From NCBI GenBank assembly GCA_963818225.1, contig CAWFRO010000011.1, forward strand, positions 1,240,001-1,304,000: a stretch of DNA of 64,000 bases, in the 5' to 3' direction. The notes below the pieces were generated by a model, which worked only from the letters and a program-made list of their open reading frames with translations, made no database searches and was not told the DNA's origin. Within the stretch, counting starts at the first letter, position 1. Every line of letters begins with the position of its first letter. Both the position numbers and the translations under genes were made by a program. Below, piece by piece: positions 51,781 to 60,203 of the stretch. Source of the stretch: Palsa-504 sp963818225. Its GTDB lineage: Bacteria; Actinomycetota; Actinomycetes; Streptosporangiales; Streptosporangiaceae.

Positions 51781-52620
51781 TCAGTGCGTGCCGCGAGCGG
51801 CGTCGGTCACGTGGCGGAGCAGCAGCGCCGTGGTCACCGGGCCGACCCCGCCCGGCACCGGGCTGAGCGCGCCCGCGACCTCGGCCACCCCCGGGTCGAC
51901 GTCGCCGGCCAGGCCGCCGTCCGGTGTGGCGTTGGTGCCGACGTCGATGACCGTGGCGCCCGGGGTCACGTGATCCGGGCCGATCAGCCCGGCCCGCCCC
52001 GCGGCGACGACGAGGACGTCGGCCTGCCTGGTGATGGCGGCCAGGTCCCGGGTGCGTGAATGGCAGATGGTAACCGTGGCGTTGCGGTCCAGCAGCAGGT
52101 GCGCCACCGGCTTACCGACCACGGCCGAACGGCCGACCACCACCGCGTGCCGGCCGGCCAGGTCGATCTGGTGATGATCGAGCAGCCTGAGCACCGCCTC
52201 GGCGGTGGCTGGGGCGAAGGCCGGCAGGCCGGTCATGAGGCGGCCGAGCGACACCGGGTTGGCGCCGTCCACGTCCTTGGCCGGGTCGATCTCGGCCGCC
52301 AGCTCGGCCAGCCGCGCGCTGCCCGGCAGCGGGGTGGTCAGGATGATCCCGTGCACGGTCGGGTCCGCCGATAGCGCGGCCAGCTGGGCGCCGAGACTCC
52401 CCGGGGTGGCGCCCGGGCCGAGGTCCTCGACCTCGCAGCCGATCCCGGCCTTGCCTGCCGCGGCGGCGATCGACCGGACGTACCAGGCGCTCGCCTCGTC
52501 GTCCGTGGCCGTGACCACGGTCAGCCGCGGCGGGCGGTGCGCGGCCGCCAGCTCGGCCGCCGCGGCCGCGGTCCCGGCGCGGATATCCGCCGCGAGCTCC
52601 CGTCCGGACAGGACGGTCAT
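51781..52620 (-). CDS. folD: FolD-type methylene-THF dehydrogenase lacking cyclohydrolase residues
   Basis: 279 residues with the FolD fold: DPAKDVDGANPVSLGRL, the NADP motif VVVGRSAVVGKPVAHLLL and TPVPGGVGP-like SPVPGGVGPVT. The catalytic Lys of the YVxxK motif is Ile here (AWYVRSIAAAA), the Gln of VQLPLP is Thr (ILTTPLP), and CTP is ATA. These residues are needed for the cyclohydrolase step, so this copy may only carry out dehydrogenation. Its ATG overlaps the fchA-type stop (ATGA), which supplies a dedicated cyclohydrolase. Confidence 0.88.
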   Translation of the reverse strand: MTVLSGRELAADIRAGTAAAAAELAAAHRPPRLTVVTATDDEASAWYVRSIAAAAGKAGIGCEVEDLGPGATPGSLGAQLAALSADPTVHGIILTTPLPGSARLAELAAEIDPAKDVDGANPVSLGRLMTGLPAFAPATAEAVLRLLDHHQIDLAGRHAVVVGRSAVVGKPVAHLLLDRNATVTICHSRTRDLAAITRQADVLVVAAGRAGLIGPDHVTPGATVIDVGTNATPDGGLAGDVDPGVAEVAGALSPVPGGVGPVTTALLLRHVTDAARGTH

Positions 52621-53231
52621 CGGCTGATCTCCTCGCGCACGGTGGCGACGACCTGGGCGGCGCGGACGGCCACGTCATCGGTGACCGGGCCCAGGCCCGC
52701 CAGCTCGGCCTGGACCGCCGGGTCCTTGATGCCGCGGAGGTTGACCTCGATGTTGACCTGCGCGGTCACCGCGGCGGCGCGCGCGGCTTCGGCGGCTGCG
52801 GCTACGTCCGTGATCACGTTGCGGTTTCCGGCCGGCAAGAGCTCTTCGGCCAGGCTGACCAGCAGCAGCGCGAGACGGACCACGTCGGCGGGCGGGCGCG
52901 CGGCCCCGGCCAGGGCCTCGGCGATGGCGGCCGAGCGCGCTTCCTGCTGCTCGGGAGTCTGCCTGGCCAGCCCGTAGGCGTCGGCCACCGCCCCGAACGC
53001 CGCGGCGTCCGCCTCGGCCAGCGTCAGGGCATCGCTGCGGATCCCCTCGGCTTCGGTGATGACATGGTCCATCAGCGCGGCGTCGTACTTGGCGCCGTTG
53101 CTGTACCTGGCCACCATGGCGAGCAGGGCGGCCGACTGGGCGGCGTGCAGGGCGGCGGTCGCGCCGCCGCCCGGGGCCGGGACTCGGGCCGCGAGCTGGT
53201 CAAGGAAGGCGGAAATGGTCTCGTCGCGCAT
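52617..53231 (-). CDS. fchA: Methenyl-THF cyclohydrolase / cyclodeaminase family (FchA)
   Basis: 204-residue all-helical protein of the FTCD_C/FchA family (ISAFLDQLAARVPAPGGGATAALHAAQSAALLAMVARYS ... LLPAGNRNVITDVAAAAEAARAAAVTAQVNIEVNL). Converts methenyl-THF and formyl-THF. It is directly upstream of, and coupled to, the folD gene, whose own cyclohydrolase residues are missing. Confidence 0.85.
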   Translation of the reverse strand: MRDETISAFLDQLAARVPAPGGGATAALHAAQSAALLAMVARYSNGAKYDAALMDHVITEAEGIRSDALTLAEADAAAFGAVADAYGLARQTPEQQEARSAAIAEALAGAARPPADVVRLALLLVSLAEELLPAGNRNVITDVAAAAEAARAAAVTAQVNIEVNLRGIKDPAVQAELAGLGPVTDDVAVRAAQVVATVREEISR

Positions 53232-53270
53232 ACCGTGAGGTTATCGATAAGCATCGCCTAAAGTTGGTTC

Positions 53271-53552
53271 ATGCGCGGGTATACGCAGGACAAGGACGCC
53301 TATCTAAAGCGGCTGCGCCGCATCGAGGGCCAGGTGCGCGGGCTCCAGCGGATGGTGGAGTCCGACACCTACTGCATCGACATCCTGACTCAGGTCTCGG
53401 CGGTGACCCGTGCGCTGCAGGCCGTCGCCCTCGGCCTGGTCGAAGACCACCTCGGCCACTGCGTGGCCCAGGCCATCGAAGCGGGCGGACCCGAAGCCGA
53501 CGACAAGGTCAAGGAAGCCTCCGAAGCGATCGCCCGCCTGGTCCGGTCCTAG
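53271..53552 (+). CDS. CsoR-family metal-sensing repressor
   Basis: 93-residue four-helix repressor (YTQDKDAYLKRLRRIEGQVRGLQRMVESDTYCIDILTQVSAV). The Cu(I) triad positions are occupied: Cys in TYCIDIL, then His and Cys in LVEDHLGHCVAQ. No transporter is adjacent, but a copper-type P-ATPase is 8 kb away and CsoR-like boxes lie at 58906. Confidence 0.88.
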   Translation: MRGYTQDKDAYLKRLRRIEGQVRGLQRMVESDTYCIDILTQVSAVTRALQAVALGLVEDHLGHCVAQAIEAGGPEADDKVKEASEAIARLVRS

Positions 53553-53556
53553 CGCT

Positions 53557-54444
53557 TCAGAACACCGATACGGGCAGGCCCGGCACCGGCTCCAGGAAGC
53601 TGGCCCGGGACTCCTCCAGCCAGTCCTCGACCGGCTGGGGGTCGGCCCCGGTCAGCTCGCGCACCGTGGTGGTGACCGTGTCCGCGCCGCCCGCCCGGAT
53701 CCAGTCGAACAGCTCCAGGTTCCCGTCCGCCTGCCACGGGCTCACCCCGCTGGCCAGCATGAGCTCCCGGGCTTTCGCGGCCGGCTGGTCGGCGTAGTCC
53801 ACCTTCCGCGCGAAGACGGCCGAGATCCGCGTCGCGACGGCGCTGAACGCCAGCGCCTGCCGCCCGGTCAGCTCGTACGTCGCGCCCTCGTGGCCCGGGC
53901 TGGTCAGCACCCGGGCCGCAGCCGCGGCCACGTCGGCGGCCGCCACGAACCCGACCCGCCCGTGGCCGGCGGGCACCGCGATGACCGCCTCCCGGCGGAT
54001 GGTGTCCGCGGCGGTCAGCAGGTCCTCCATGTACAGGGCGGGGGCCAGGTAGGTGACGGGGAGGCCGACGGCGTTCAGGTGCGCGGCGACCTGCCGGTGG
54101 CTGAGCATGAACCGCACGTCGCAGCCCGGATCGGCGAAGCCGTCCGCGGCCACCTTGACCACATGCGGGCCGTGGCCCGCGGCCACCAGCGCGTCGATGA
54201 ACACCGTCTCGAGCTCGGCCTGCTCCTCGATCGCCGGGCTGAGCAGGAAGACCCGGTCGAAGTCCCGCAGCACATCGGCGGGCGGGGGGTCATCGAAGGT
54301 GGCCACCACATGCCGCGGCGACCCGGGCAGGTCAGCCGCCTTCGCCTCGACCCGCACCATGGCCGTGACATCGGCGTGCGCGTCGGCCAGCTTCTCCATC
54401 AGGCGGTATCCGATCCGCCCGGTCGCTCCGGTCACAAGTATCAC
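53557..54444 (-). CDS. NmrA-like NAD(P)-binding protein
   Basis: 295 residues of the atypical SDR/NmrA-HSCARG type: VTGATGRIGYRLMEKLADAHADVTAMVR, RVFLLSPAI, GFADPGCDVRFMLSHRQVAAHLNAVGLPVTYLAPALYMED. Likely NAD(P)-dependent reductase or redox sensor. GTG 54444 with GGGAG upstream. Substrate unknown. Confidence 0.82.
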   Translation of the reverse strand: MILVTGATGRIGYRLMEKLADAHADVTAMVRVEAKAADLPGSPRHVVATFDDPPPADVLRDFDRVFLLSPAIEEQAELETVFIDALVAAGHGPHVVKVAADGFADPGCDVRFMLSHRQVAAHLNAVGLPVTYLAPALYMEDLLTAADTIRREAVIAVPAGHGRVGFVAAADVAAAAARVLTSPGHEGATYELTGRQALAFSAVATRISAVFARKVDYADQPAAKARELMLASGVSPWQADGNLELFDWIRAGGADTVTTTVRELTGADPQPVEDWLEESRASFLEPVPGLPVSVF

Positions 54445-54469
54445 GCTGCTGCTCCCTGTTCGCCGGTGC

Positions 54470-55360
54470 CTACCCTACAGCGGCGCGGAGCGCCGGGCGC
54501 GAGGTGTTCAGCCGGCCGCTCGGCAGCCGGGCCGCTATGCCGTCGAGCAGGCAGTCGAGGCCGAACTCGAAGCGCTCGTCCCTGGTCTCCGCCGCGTCCG
54601 GATCGACCCCGGCCTTGACCATGCGCTGGATGTTCGGATAGCGGTCCGCGTTTGCGAGCCACTGGTGGAAGCGTTCCCGCTCGGCGTCGATCTGTTCCGT
54701 GGTCATGATCGCCTCCCGCTCCGCCCGGATGCGTTCCGAGCGCATCTCCTGGACCTCGCGCAGCACCGCGCCCAGGACGTAGGTGACCACGGTCATCAAG
54801 ATGTCCACCATCATGCGGGCATCCACGCCGGTCCCGGCGACCATGCCGAGCATGAGATCCAGGTTCCGCGCGTCATTCGGGCCGCTCGGCGGCCGGTTGG
54901 CGGCGTACTCCATGACCCACGGGTGCCGCAGCAGGCCCGCGCGGTGGCGGTGGGCCAGCTCCCGGAGATCAGCCTGCCAGTCCCCGGTCGGCTCGGGCAC
55001 CCCGATCTCGGCTTCGAGTGAGTCGAGCATCAGGTCGATCAGCTCTTCCTTCGACGCGACGTGCCAGTACAGGGACATCGCCCCGGCCCGCAGTTCCCGG
55101 GCGATGCGCCGCATGCTGATCGCGTCCGGCCCTTCGGCGTCGGCGACGGCGATCGCGGCCTCGACGATCTCCTCCCGCGACAGGCCGCGGTCCCGGGGAC
55201 GCGGCTGGGCGCCCCGCGCCCGGTGCCGTTCGATGTGCTCGCTGATGCGCTGCTCGCGCCTGGCCCGGCGGGCCTCCTCCGGGTCCGGCCATGCCCCGGT
55301 TATCCCGCGCGCCGGTGGTGGCTGCAACCGCGGCCATGGTTCCTCGTCGTATTCGGCCAC
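54470..55360 (-). CDS. TetR-family regulator divergent from ABC exporter
   Basis: 296 residues. An extended charged N-terminus (about 55 residues) precedes the TetR HTH (LSREEIVEAAIAVADAEGPDAISMRRIARELRAGAMSLYWHVASKEELIDLML), followed by a TetR_C domain. Divergent from the drug-type ABC exporter, with palindromes in the gap, so it is the likely repressor of that exporter. Confidence 0.88.
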   Translation of the reverse strand: MAEYDEEPWPRLQPPPARGITGAWPDPEEARRARREQRISEHIERHRARGAQPRPRDRGLSREEIVEAAIAVADAEGPDAISMRRIARELRAGAMSLYWHVASKEELIDLMLDSLEAEIGVPEPTGDWQADLRELAHRHRAGLLRHPWVMEYAANRPPSGPNDARNLDLMLGMVAGTGVDARMMVDILMTVVTYVLGAVLREVQEMRSERIRAEREAIMTTEQIDAERERFHQWLANADRYPNIQRMVKAGVDPDAAETRDERFEFGLDCLLDGIAARLPSGRLNTSRPALRAAVG

Positions 55361-55422
55361 GACCGCTCCTCTCCCGGTTGCGTCTGGTACATCGTACTGC
55401 TATCGTACAGCGTACTTGATAG

Positions 55423-55449
55423 TACGCCGTACGAGACACGTACGGCGTA
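55423..55449. promoter_or_regulatory. TetR operator TACGCCGTACG-N5-CGTACGGCGTA
   Basis: Perfect 11-bp arms with AGACA between, in the 128-bp gap between the divergent tetR and ABC genes. Further GTAC-centred copies at 55388-55420 (TCGTACTG, TCGTACAG, CGTACTTGATAGTACG) suggest several binding sites. Confidence 0.75.
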
Positions 55450-55488
55450 TGAGAATAACGCGAACGAGTCACTGGAGGGCACGACGAC

Positions 55489-56451
55489 ATGAGCGAGAGC
55501 CCCGCCATCAGGGCGGAAGGACTGATCAAGAATTTCGGGAAGACCCAGGCGCTCGCCGGGCTTGACCTGGCCGTCCCGGCGGGCACCGTCTACGGCCTGC
55601 TCGGCCCGAACGGAGCGGGGAAAACCACTGCGGTGCGCGTGTTCGCCACGCTGCTGCGCCCGGACGGGGGTCGGGCGCAGGTGCTGGGCGAGGACGTGGC
55701 GGCCCGCGCCCCGGCCGTCCGCCGCAGCATCGGGCTGACCGGCCAGTACGCGGCGCTGGACGAGTACCTCACCGGCCGCGCCAACCTCATCATGGTCGGC
55801 CAGCTCAGCCGCCTGACCGCGAGCGCGGCGCGGCGGCGCGCCGATGATCTGCTCGAGCGCTTCGACCTCACCGAGGCCGCCACCCGTGCGGTCAAGACCT
55901 ATTCCGGCGGCATGCGGCGGCGCCTGGACCTGGCCGCCAGCCTGATCGGCCACCCGAGGGTGCTGTTCCTCGACGAGCCGACCACCGGCCTGGACCCGAA
56001 CGCCCGGGCCATGATGTGGGATATCGTGCGGGGCCTCGCGGCCGACGGCACCACGCTGCTGCTCACCACGCAGTACCTGGAAGAAGCCGACCAGCTGGCC
56101 GGCCGCGTCGCCGTCATCGACCACGGCCGGGTCATCGCCGAGGGCACGCCCCGCGAGCTCAAGTCGTCCGTCGGCGGCGAGGAGCTCGAGATCACCCTGG
56201 CCGCCGGGGCCGACGTCGAGGCCGCGATCACCGCGGTCAAGCCGTACTCCACCGGCAGCGTCCAGCCGGACGAGGACCAGCGTCGGCTCACCGTTCCGGT
56301 CAGCCTGTCCGACGGGCTGACCACCGATGTGGTCCGCTCGCTGGACATCGCCGGCGTCCGGGTGACCGACGTGACGACGCGGCGCGCGTCACTGGATGAC
56401 GTCTTCTTCACCCTGACCGGCCACGCCGTGGCAGACAGGAGCGCGGCATGA
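55489..56451 (+). CDS. DrrA-like ABC transporter ATP-binding protein
   Basis: 320 residues. LGPNGAGKTTAVRVFATLLRPDGG (Walker A), TGQYAALDEYLTGRANL, YSGGMRRRLDLAASLIGHPRVLFLDEPTTGLDPNARA (signature and Walker B) and LTTQYLEEADQLA are the daunorubicin-resistance class signature. The C-terminal subdomain (VTRRASLDDVFFTLTGH) is typical. ATG with GGAGG; stop overlaps the permease start. Confidence 0.93.
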   Translation: MSESPAIRAEGLIKNFGKTQALAGLDLAVPAGTVYGLLGPNGAGKTTAVRVFATLLRPDGGRAQVLGEDVAARAPAVRRSIGLTGQYAALDEYLTGRANLIMVGQLSRLTASAARRRADDLLERFDLTEAATRAVKTYSGGMRRRLDLAASLIGHPRVLFLDEPTTGLDPNARAMMWDIVRGLAADGTTLLLTTQYLEEADQLAGRVAVIDHGRVIAEGTPRELKSSVGGEELEITLAAGADVEAAITAVKPYSTGSVQPDEDQRRLTVPVSLSDGLTTDVVRSLDIAGVRVTDVTTRRASLDDVFFTLTGHAVADRSAA

Positions 56452-57299
56452 GCGTCATCACCGCGGACCTGGCCTACGACCAGGACTCAACGTACCGGCG
56501 CAGCCCGCTGCGGCTGTTCCTCTCCGACGTGCTCGTGCTGACCAAGCGCAGGATCGCGCGGATCAGGAATGAGCCCGAGACGCTCGCCGACGTCACGTTC
56601 ATGCCGGTGATCTTCATCCTGATGTTCGCGTACGTGTTCGGCGGCGCGATCCGGCTGCCCGGCAGCGGCAGCTATCACGAGTACCTGATCGGCGGAATGC
56701 TCGGGATGGGACTGGCGCAGACCGCGCCCGGGGTCGCCGTGGCCCTGGTCACGGACATGTCGACCGGGCTGATGGACCGGTTCCGGTCGCTGCCCATGTC
56801 GCGCTGGGCGGTGCTGCTGGCGCAATCGATCGCCGAGCTGCTCACCCAGATGATCAGCGCCGTCATCATCGTCATCGTCGGCCTGGCCATCGGCTGGCGG
56901 GTGCACACCGGCCCGGCCGACGTGGCCGCCGCCTTTGCGCTGGCCCTGCTGTTCGGTTACGCCTTCACCTGGGTCGGTGTCTGGCTGGGCATGGTGCTGC
57001 GCAGCCCTGAAGCCGCGCAGCAGCTCGGGTTCATCCTCTTCCTGCCGCTGACGTTCATCTCCAGCGCCTTCGTCCCCACGCAGGCCATGCCCGGCTGGCT
57101 GCAGCCGATCGCGAACTGGAATCCGATGTCGGCGCTGGCCGCCGCCTGCCGGGAGCTGTTCGGCAACCCCAACCCGGCCGCTGACGTGCCCGCCTGGCCG
57201 ATGCAGCATCCCGAGCTCGCCGTGATCTTCTGGTCGGTCGGCATGCTCCTGGTGTTCGCGCCGCTGGCCGTGCGGGCCTACCGCCGCAAGGCGGTGTGA
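56448..57299 (+). CDS. DrrB-like ABC-2 transporter permease
   Basis: 283 residues with six membrane helices, ABC-2 type: NEPETLADVTFMPVIFILMFAYVFGG, GMLGMGLAQTAPGVAVALVTDMSTGLMDRFRSLPMSRWAVL, QLGFILFLPLTFISSAFVPTQAMPGWLQPIANWNPM. Works with the ATPase just upstream (4-bp overlap) to export a hydrophobic drug or lipid-like compound; substrate unknown. Confidence 0.92.
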   Translation: MSVITADLAYDQDSTYRRSPLRLFLSDVLVLTKRRIARIRNEPETLADVTFMPVIFILMFAYVFGGAIRLPGSGSYHEYLIGGMLGMGLAQTAPGVAVALVTDMSTGLMDRFRSLPMSRWAVLLAQSIAELLTQMISAVIIVIVGLAIGWRVHTGPADVAAAFALALLFGYAFTWVGVWLGMVLRSPEAAQQLGFILFLPLTFISSAFVPTQAMPGWLQPIANWNPMSALAAACRELFGNPNPAADVPAWPMQHPELAVIFWSVGMLLVFAPLAVRAYRRKAV

Positions 57300-57345
57300 C
57301 CGGAGGATCTCACGGCACCACCGCAACGGCTGACCGGCGCTCCGG

Positions 57346-58596
57346 TCAGCCGTTGCGCTGCTTGAACCAGGCCAGGACCAGAGCTCCGGCGCTCTGGCCG
57401 GGCTGCGGCTCGTCGGACGGCACGCAACTCCAGGTCTTCGGGTTGATCGACGTGGGCTGGTCCAGGTGCTGGTTGGACTTGATCAGCCAGCCCGGCACGA
57501 GCTGGTAGGCGCTCATGCCGATGCCGAGCGAGGTCAGGTACTGCAGGTACTGCGGGACCGCCGTGGGGGCGTTGACCCAGCAGTAACCGGGCGTCACGTG
57601 GATCTTCGGGTTCGGCGGCGGCTCGTAGTTGGTGAACTCGCCGTTCACCACCGGGGCGATGCCCTCGGTCACCAGGTAGCCGAAGGTCGCCTCCCAGGCC
57701 TGCACATCGTGCGCCCCCTGGGCGTGGTGAATGGAGTACACCACCCCGCTCACGTGGATCAGCGCGTGGTAGCGGATCATCCCGGCGAACGAGAGCGAGT
57801 ACCGCGGGCCCTCGATCCAGAACAGGTTGCGCGCGCCCAGCGTGTCCCGGACGTACGCGGCCAGCCCCGCCATGCCGAACGGGTAGTGCACCCCCTTGAA
57901 GGTGCCGCCGTTCAGCCACAGCCGCCAGAGCGTGGCATCCGGCATGTAGGGCACGGACGTCCGCGGCTCATTGAACAGGTCGAAGATCACCTGCGGGTCG
58001 TGGCCGTAGACCTTGGTCAGGTCCTTCCAGAAGGTCTCGGTCCCGGGCGTCGGCCCGGCTTGGTAAGTTCGCACCGCTACCGGGGCGAAGTTGGTCTCGT
58101 CGTTGAGCACGACGACCAGGTTGTAGCTCTCGGCCAGCGACACCTCGGACTCGATCGCCGCCATGTACTCGGCGTTGAACCCCGTTCCGTTCGGTCCCAG
58201 CAGAAGGTCCTGATTGAACTGGAGCCGGACCGTGTTGGTGCACCAGGCCTCGGCCGTCGCCTTGATCCTGGCCAGGTCAAGCGGGATGAGCTGGGTCCAG
58301 TTGCCTTCCTGCAGCCCGGACACCGATATCCCGTAGGAGATGAATACCGAGCCGTTCTTGGCCAGCACCTGCGTGCCGTGGACGGTGAACGGCCCGACCG
58401 CCTTGCCGCAGGCCGACGGCTGCGCCGCCGCGGACCCGTTGTTGCTCAGCGGCAGGATCGCCGCCACCACCGCCAGCGGGGCCAGCACCAGCGCCGCGCC
58501 GCGGACCACGCGCAGCCAGCGGGACCGCCAGCCGGACCTCCAGCCGGGTGGCCTGCCGCTGCGGCCCGCCGTGTCGGGCCCTCTCCATGTGGCCAA
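57346..58596 (-). CDS. Secreted GH5-like glycoside hydrolase
   Basis: 416 residues with an N-terminal basic segment and membrane anchor/signal (GAALVLAPLAVVAAILPLS), then a (beta/alpha)8 barrel. The GH5/cellulase acid-base is in VIFDLFNEPRT and the nucleophile candidate in VVNGEFTNYE; NTVRLQFNQD and IHHAQGAH are also family-like. Probably attacks beta-glucans or other plant polysaccharides. Convergent with the ABC permease gene. Confidence 0.82.
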   Translation of the reverse strand: MATWRGPDTAGRSGRPPGWRSGWRSRWLRVVRGAALVLAPLAVVAAILPLSNNGSAAAQPSACGKAVGPFTVHGTQVLAKNGSVFISYGISVSGLQEGNWTQLIPLDLARIKATAEAWCTNTVRLQFNQDLLLGPNGTGFNAEYMAAIESEVSLAESYNLVVVLNDETNFAPVAVRTYQAGPTPGTETFWKDLTKVYGHDPQVIFDLFNEPRTSVPYMPDATLWRLWLNGGTFKGVHYPFGMAGLAAYVRDTLGARNLFWIEGPRYSLSFAGMIRYHALIHVSGVVYSIHHAQGAHDVQAWEATFGYLVTEGIAPVVNGEFTNYEPPPNPKIHVTPGYCWVNAPTAVPQYLQYLTSLGIGMSAYQLVPGWLIKSNQHLDQPTSINPKTWSCVPSDEPQPGQSAGALVLAWFKQRNG

Positions 58597-58668
58597 CGGA
58601 AAGCTGCCTCCTGTCCCATGGCCGCCGGGAAGAGAGCTCCAGTGCCGTGCTTAGGCCGATGGAGCCGG

Positions 58669-58800
58669 TTATGACCTGGTTGCGCCGTGATAATAACGCT
58701 TCGGTCGTACGTCGTGCGGCGTCTTGAGATTGTAGCGAGTCAGCCACCTGCGGATCAGCCGTTGCCCGCCCGGCGTCGCCCGGTTCTGTTTCGCTGCCAT
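58669..58800 (-). CDS. Possible 43-residue basic protein
   Basis: MAAKQNRATPGGQRLIRRWL ... KTPHDVRPKRYYHGATRS. An AGGAG lies 9 nt upstream of the ATG on this strand, and the amino-acid mix (Trp, Tyr, Asn, His) is not typical of antisense noise. No family recognised. Confidence 0.4.
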   Translation of the reverse strand: MAAKQNRATPGGQRLIRRWLTRYNLKTPHDVRPKRYYHGATRS

Positions 58801-59062
58801 GATCGCTGCTCCTGTCGGCAGGCGCCCCAGCCGCAGCGGTCTTCCCGGCCGGTGGCCGTCCGCCGGAGCCCGGTCCTGGGAGCTCGCACACCCCGCCCCT
58901 GGAAATACCCGCACCGGGTTTATTCAGTACCCCGGCCGGGTTTGTCAAATACCCGATACAGGTTTCCCGGAGTCGATATTAACCATTCGCCTTGTCGCCT
59001 GGCGGCCCTTCTTATAGCGTTTTATAAGCTCGTCCGATAGGAGCGGAGGGGGCCGGGGAACC
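58801..59062. other. Intergenic region with repressor-site array
   Basis: The upstream region of the membrane-protein gene at 59063. It holds the TACCC array at 58906-58965, an AT-rich stretch (58970-59035) with TATTAA and TTTTATAAG, and GGAGCGGAGGGGG before the ATG. Confidence 0.5.
58906..58965. promoter_or_regulatory. Three TACCC...GGTTT boxes at 22-bp spacing (CsoR/RicR-like)
   Basis: TACCCGCACCGGGTTT (58906), TACCCCGGCCGGGTTT (58928) and TACCCGATACAGGTTT (58950) start exactly 22 bp apart. The half-sites resemble CsoR/RicR copper-operator boxes (TACCC-N5-GGGTA). Genes downstream end in a copper-type ATPase, and a CsoR gene lies 5.6 kb upstream. Confidence 0.55.
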
Positions 59063-60202
59063 ATGAGCGAATCCCTAGCGGTCGCGCGGCCGGCCGATGT
59101 TTCTCAGCGCCCGGCCGCTCTCGACCCGCGCCGCAGGCTGCAGCTCGCGCTCGGCGTCATCTGGCTGCTGGACGGCATGCTGCAATTCCAGCCGTTCATG
59201 TTCGGTAAGGGTTTCAGCCAGATGCTGGCCGGGACCGCGCCCGGGAATCCCGCCGTAATCGCCCGCCCGGTCCTCTGGTCAGCCGCCATTGTCGGCCACC
59301 ATCCGTCCCTACTGAACGCCATTTTCGCCGTCCTCCAGATAGTGCTCGGCCTCGGCATCGCCTGGCGTCCCACCGTCAAGCCCGCACTCGCCGCGTCCGT
59401 GGCCTGGGCCCTGGCCGTGTGGTGGCTGGGCGAAGGCCTGGGCGGCCTGCTGGCCGGCACCTCCAGCCCCGTCAACGGCGCCCCTGGTGCTGTCCTGCTC
59501 TACGCCCTGCTGGCCGTCCTGCTATGGCCCGCCGACCACGACGCCCCCGGCCGTGTCCCCTCCGGCGGTGATACCTCCGGCCGTGTCCCCTCCGGCGGTG
59601 ATACCTCCGGCCGTGTTCCTTCCGGCCGTGATCCCGCCCCGTTCCCGGCCGCCCGCGCCGTGGGCCGCCGCGCCGCCCTCGCCGCCTGGCTCGTGGTCTG
59701 GCTCGGCCTGGCCGCCCTCGCGCTGCTCCCTGCCACCCGCGCGCCGAACGCCATCAGCCGCATGATCGCCAGCATGGCCCCGGGCGAACCCGCCTGGCTG
59801 GCCTGGCTGGACACCCATGGCGCCAGCGCCCTGACCCGGCCCGGCCCGGCCGCCTCGGTCCTGCTCGCGGCCGTGCTGGCCGCTATCGCCCTAGCGCCGC
59901 TGACCCTCGCCCGCCCGCCTGGTTCCGCGCTGGCCGCCCGCCCGGGCCGCCCGCCGCGCCTGGCTCGCGCGGCCATTCTGCTGGCCCTCGCGGTGGCCGC
60001 CGCCCTCTGGCTAGCCCAAGGCCTCGGCGGCATCTTTACCGGCAGCGGCACCGACCCGGGCACCGGACCGCTCCTGGCCCTCCTGGCCCTGGCCTACTGG
60101 CCCGCCGCCCAGCCCCCGGCCGTTCGGCCCAGCGCGGCCCAGCCCCCCGCCGTTCGGCCCAGCGCCGCCCAGCCCCCCGCCGTGTCCCCGAGGGGTGCCT
60201 GA
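59063..60202 (+). CDS. Polytopic membrane protein of unknown function
   Basis: 379 residues. N-terminal membrane region (LQLALGVIWLLDGMLQFQPFMFGKGFSQMLAGTAPGNPAVIARPVLWS), then two hydrophobic blocks separated by GRVPSGGDTS repeats; the C-terminus ends in AQPPAVRPSA repeats. Such proteins are found beside DUF5134 genes in actinomycetes. Three upstream TACCC boxes suggest metal control. Substrate or role unknown. Confidence 0.7.
   Translation: MSESLAVARPADVSQRPAALDPRRRLQLALGVIWLLDGMLQFQPFMFGKGFSQMLAGTAPGNPAVIARPVLWSAAIVGHHPSLLNAIFAVLQIVLGLGIAWRPTVKPALAASVAWALAVWWLGEGLGGLLAGTSSPVNGAPGAVLLYALLAVLLWPADHDAPGRVPSGGDTSGRVPSGGDTSGRVPSGRDPAPFPAARAVGRRAALAAWLVVWLGLAALALLPATRAPNAISRMIASMAPGEPAWLAWLDTHGASALTRPGPAASVLLAAVLAAIALAPLTLARPPGSALAARPGRPPRLARAAILLALAVAAALWLAQGLGGIFTGSGTDPGTGPLLALLALAYWPAAQPPAVRPSAAQPPAVRPSAAQPPAVSPRGA
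59549..59638 (+). repeat. Three 30-bp in-frame repeats (GRVPSGGDTS)
   Basis: GGCCGTGTCCCCTCCGGCGG-type units of 30 bp repeated three times, coding a linker between membrane segments. A second 30-bp repeat (AQPPAVRPSA) lies at 60110-60182 in the same gene. Confidence 0.85.
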
Positions 60203-60203
60203 C

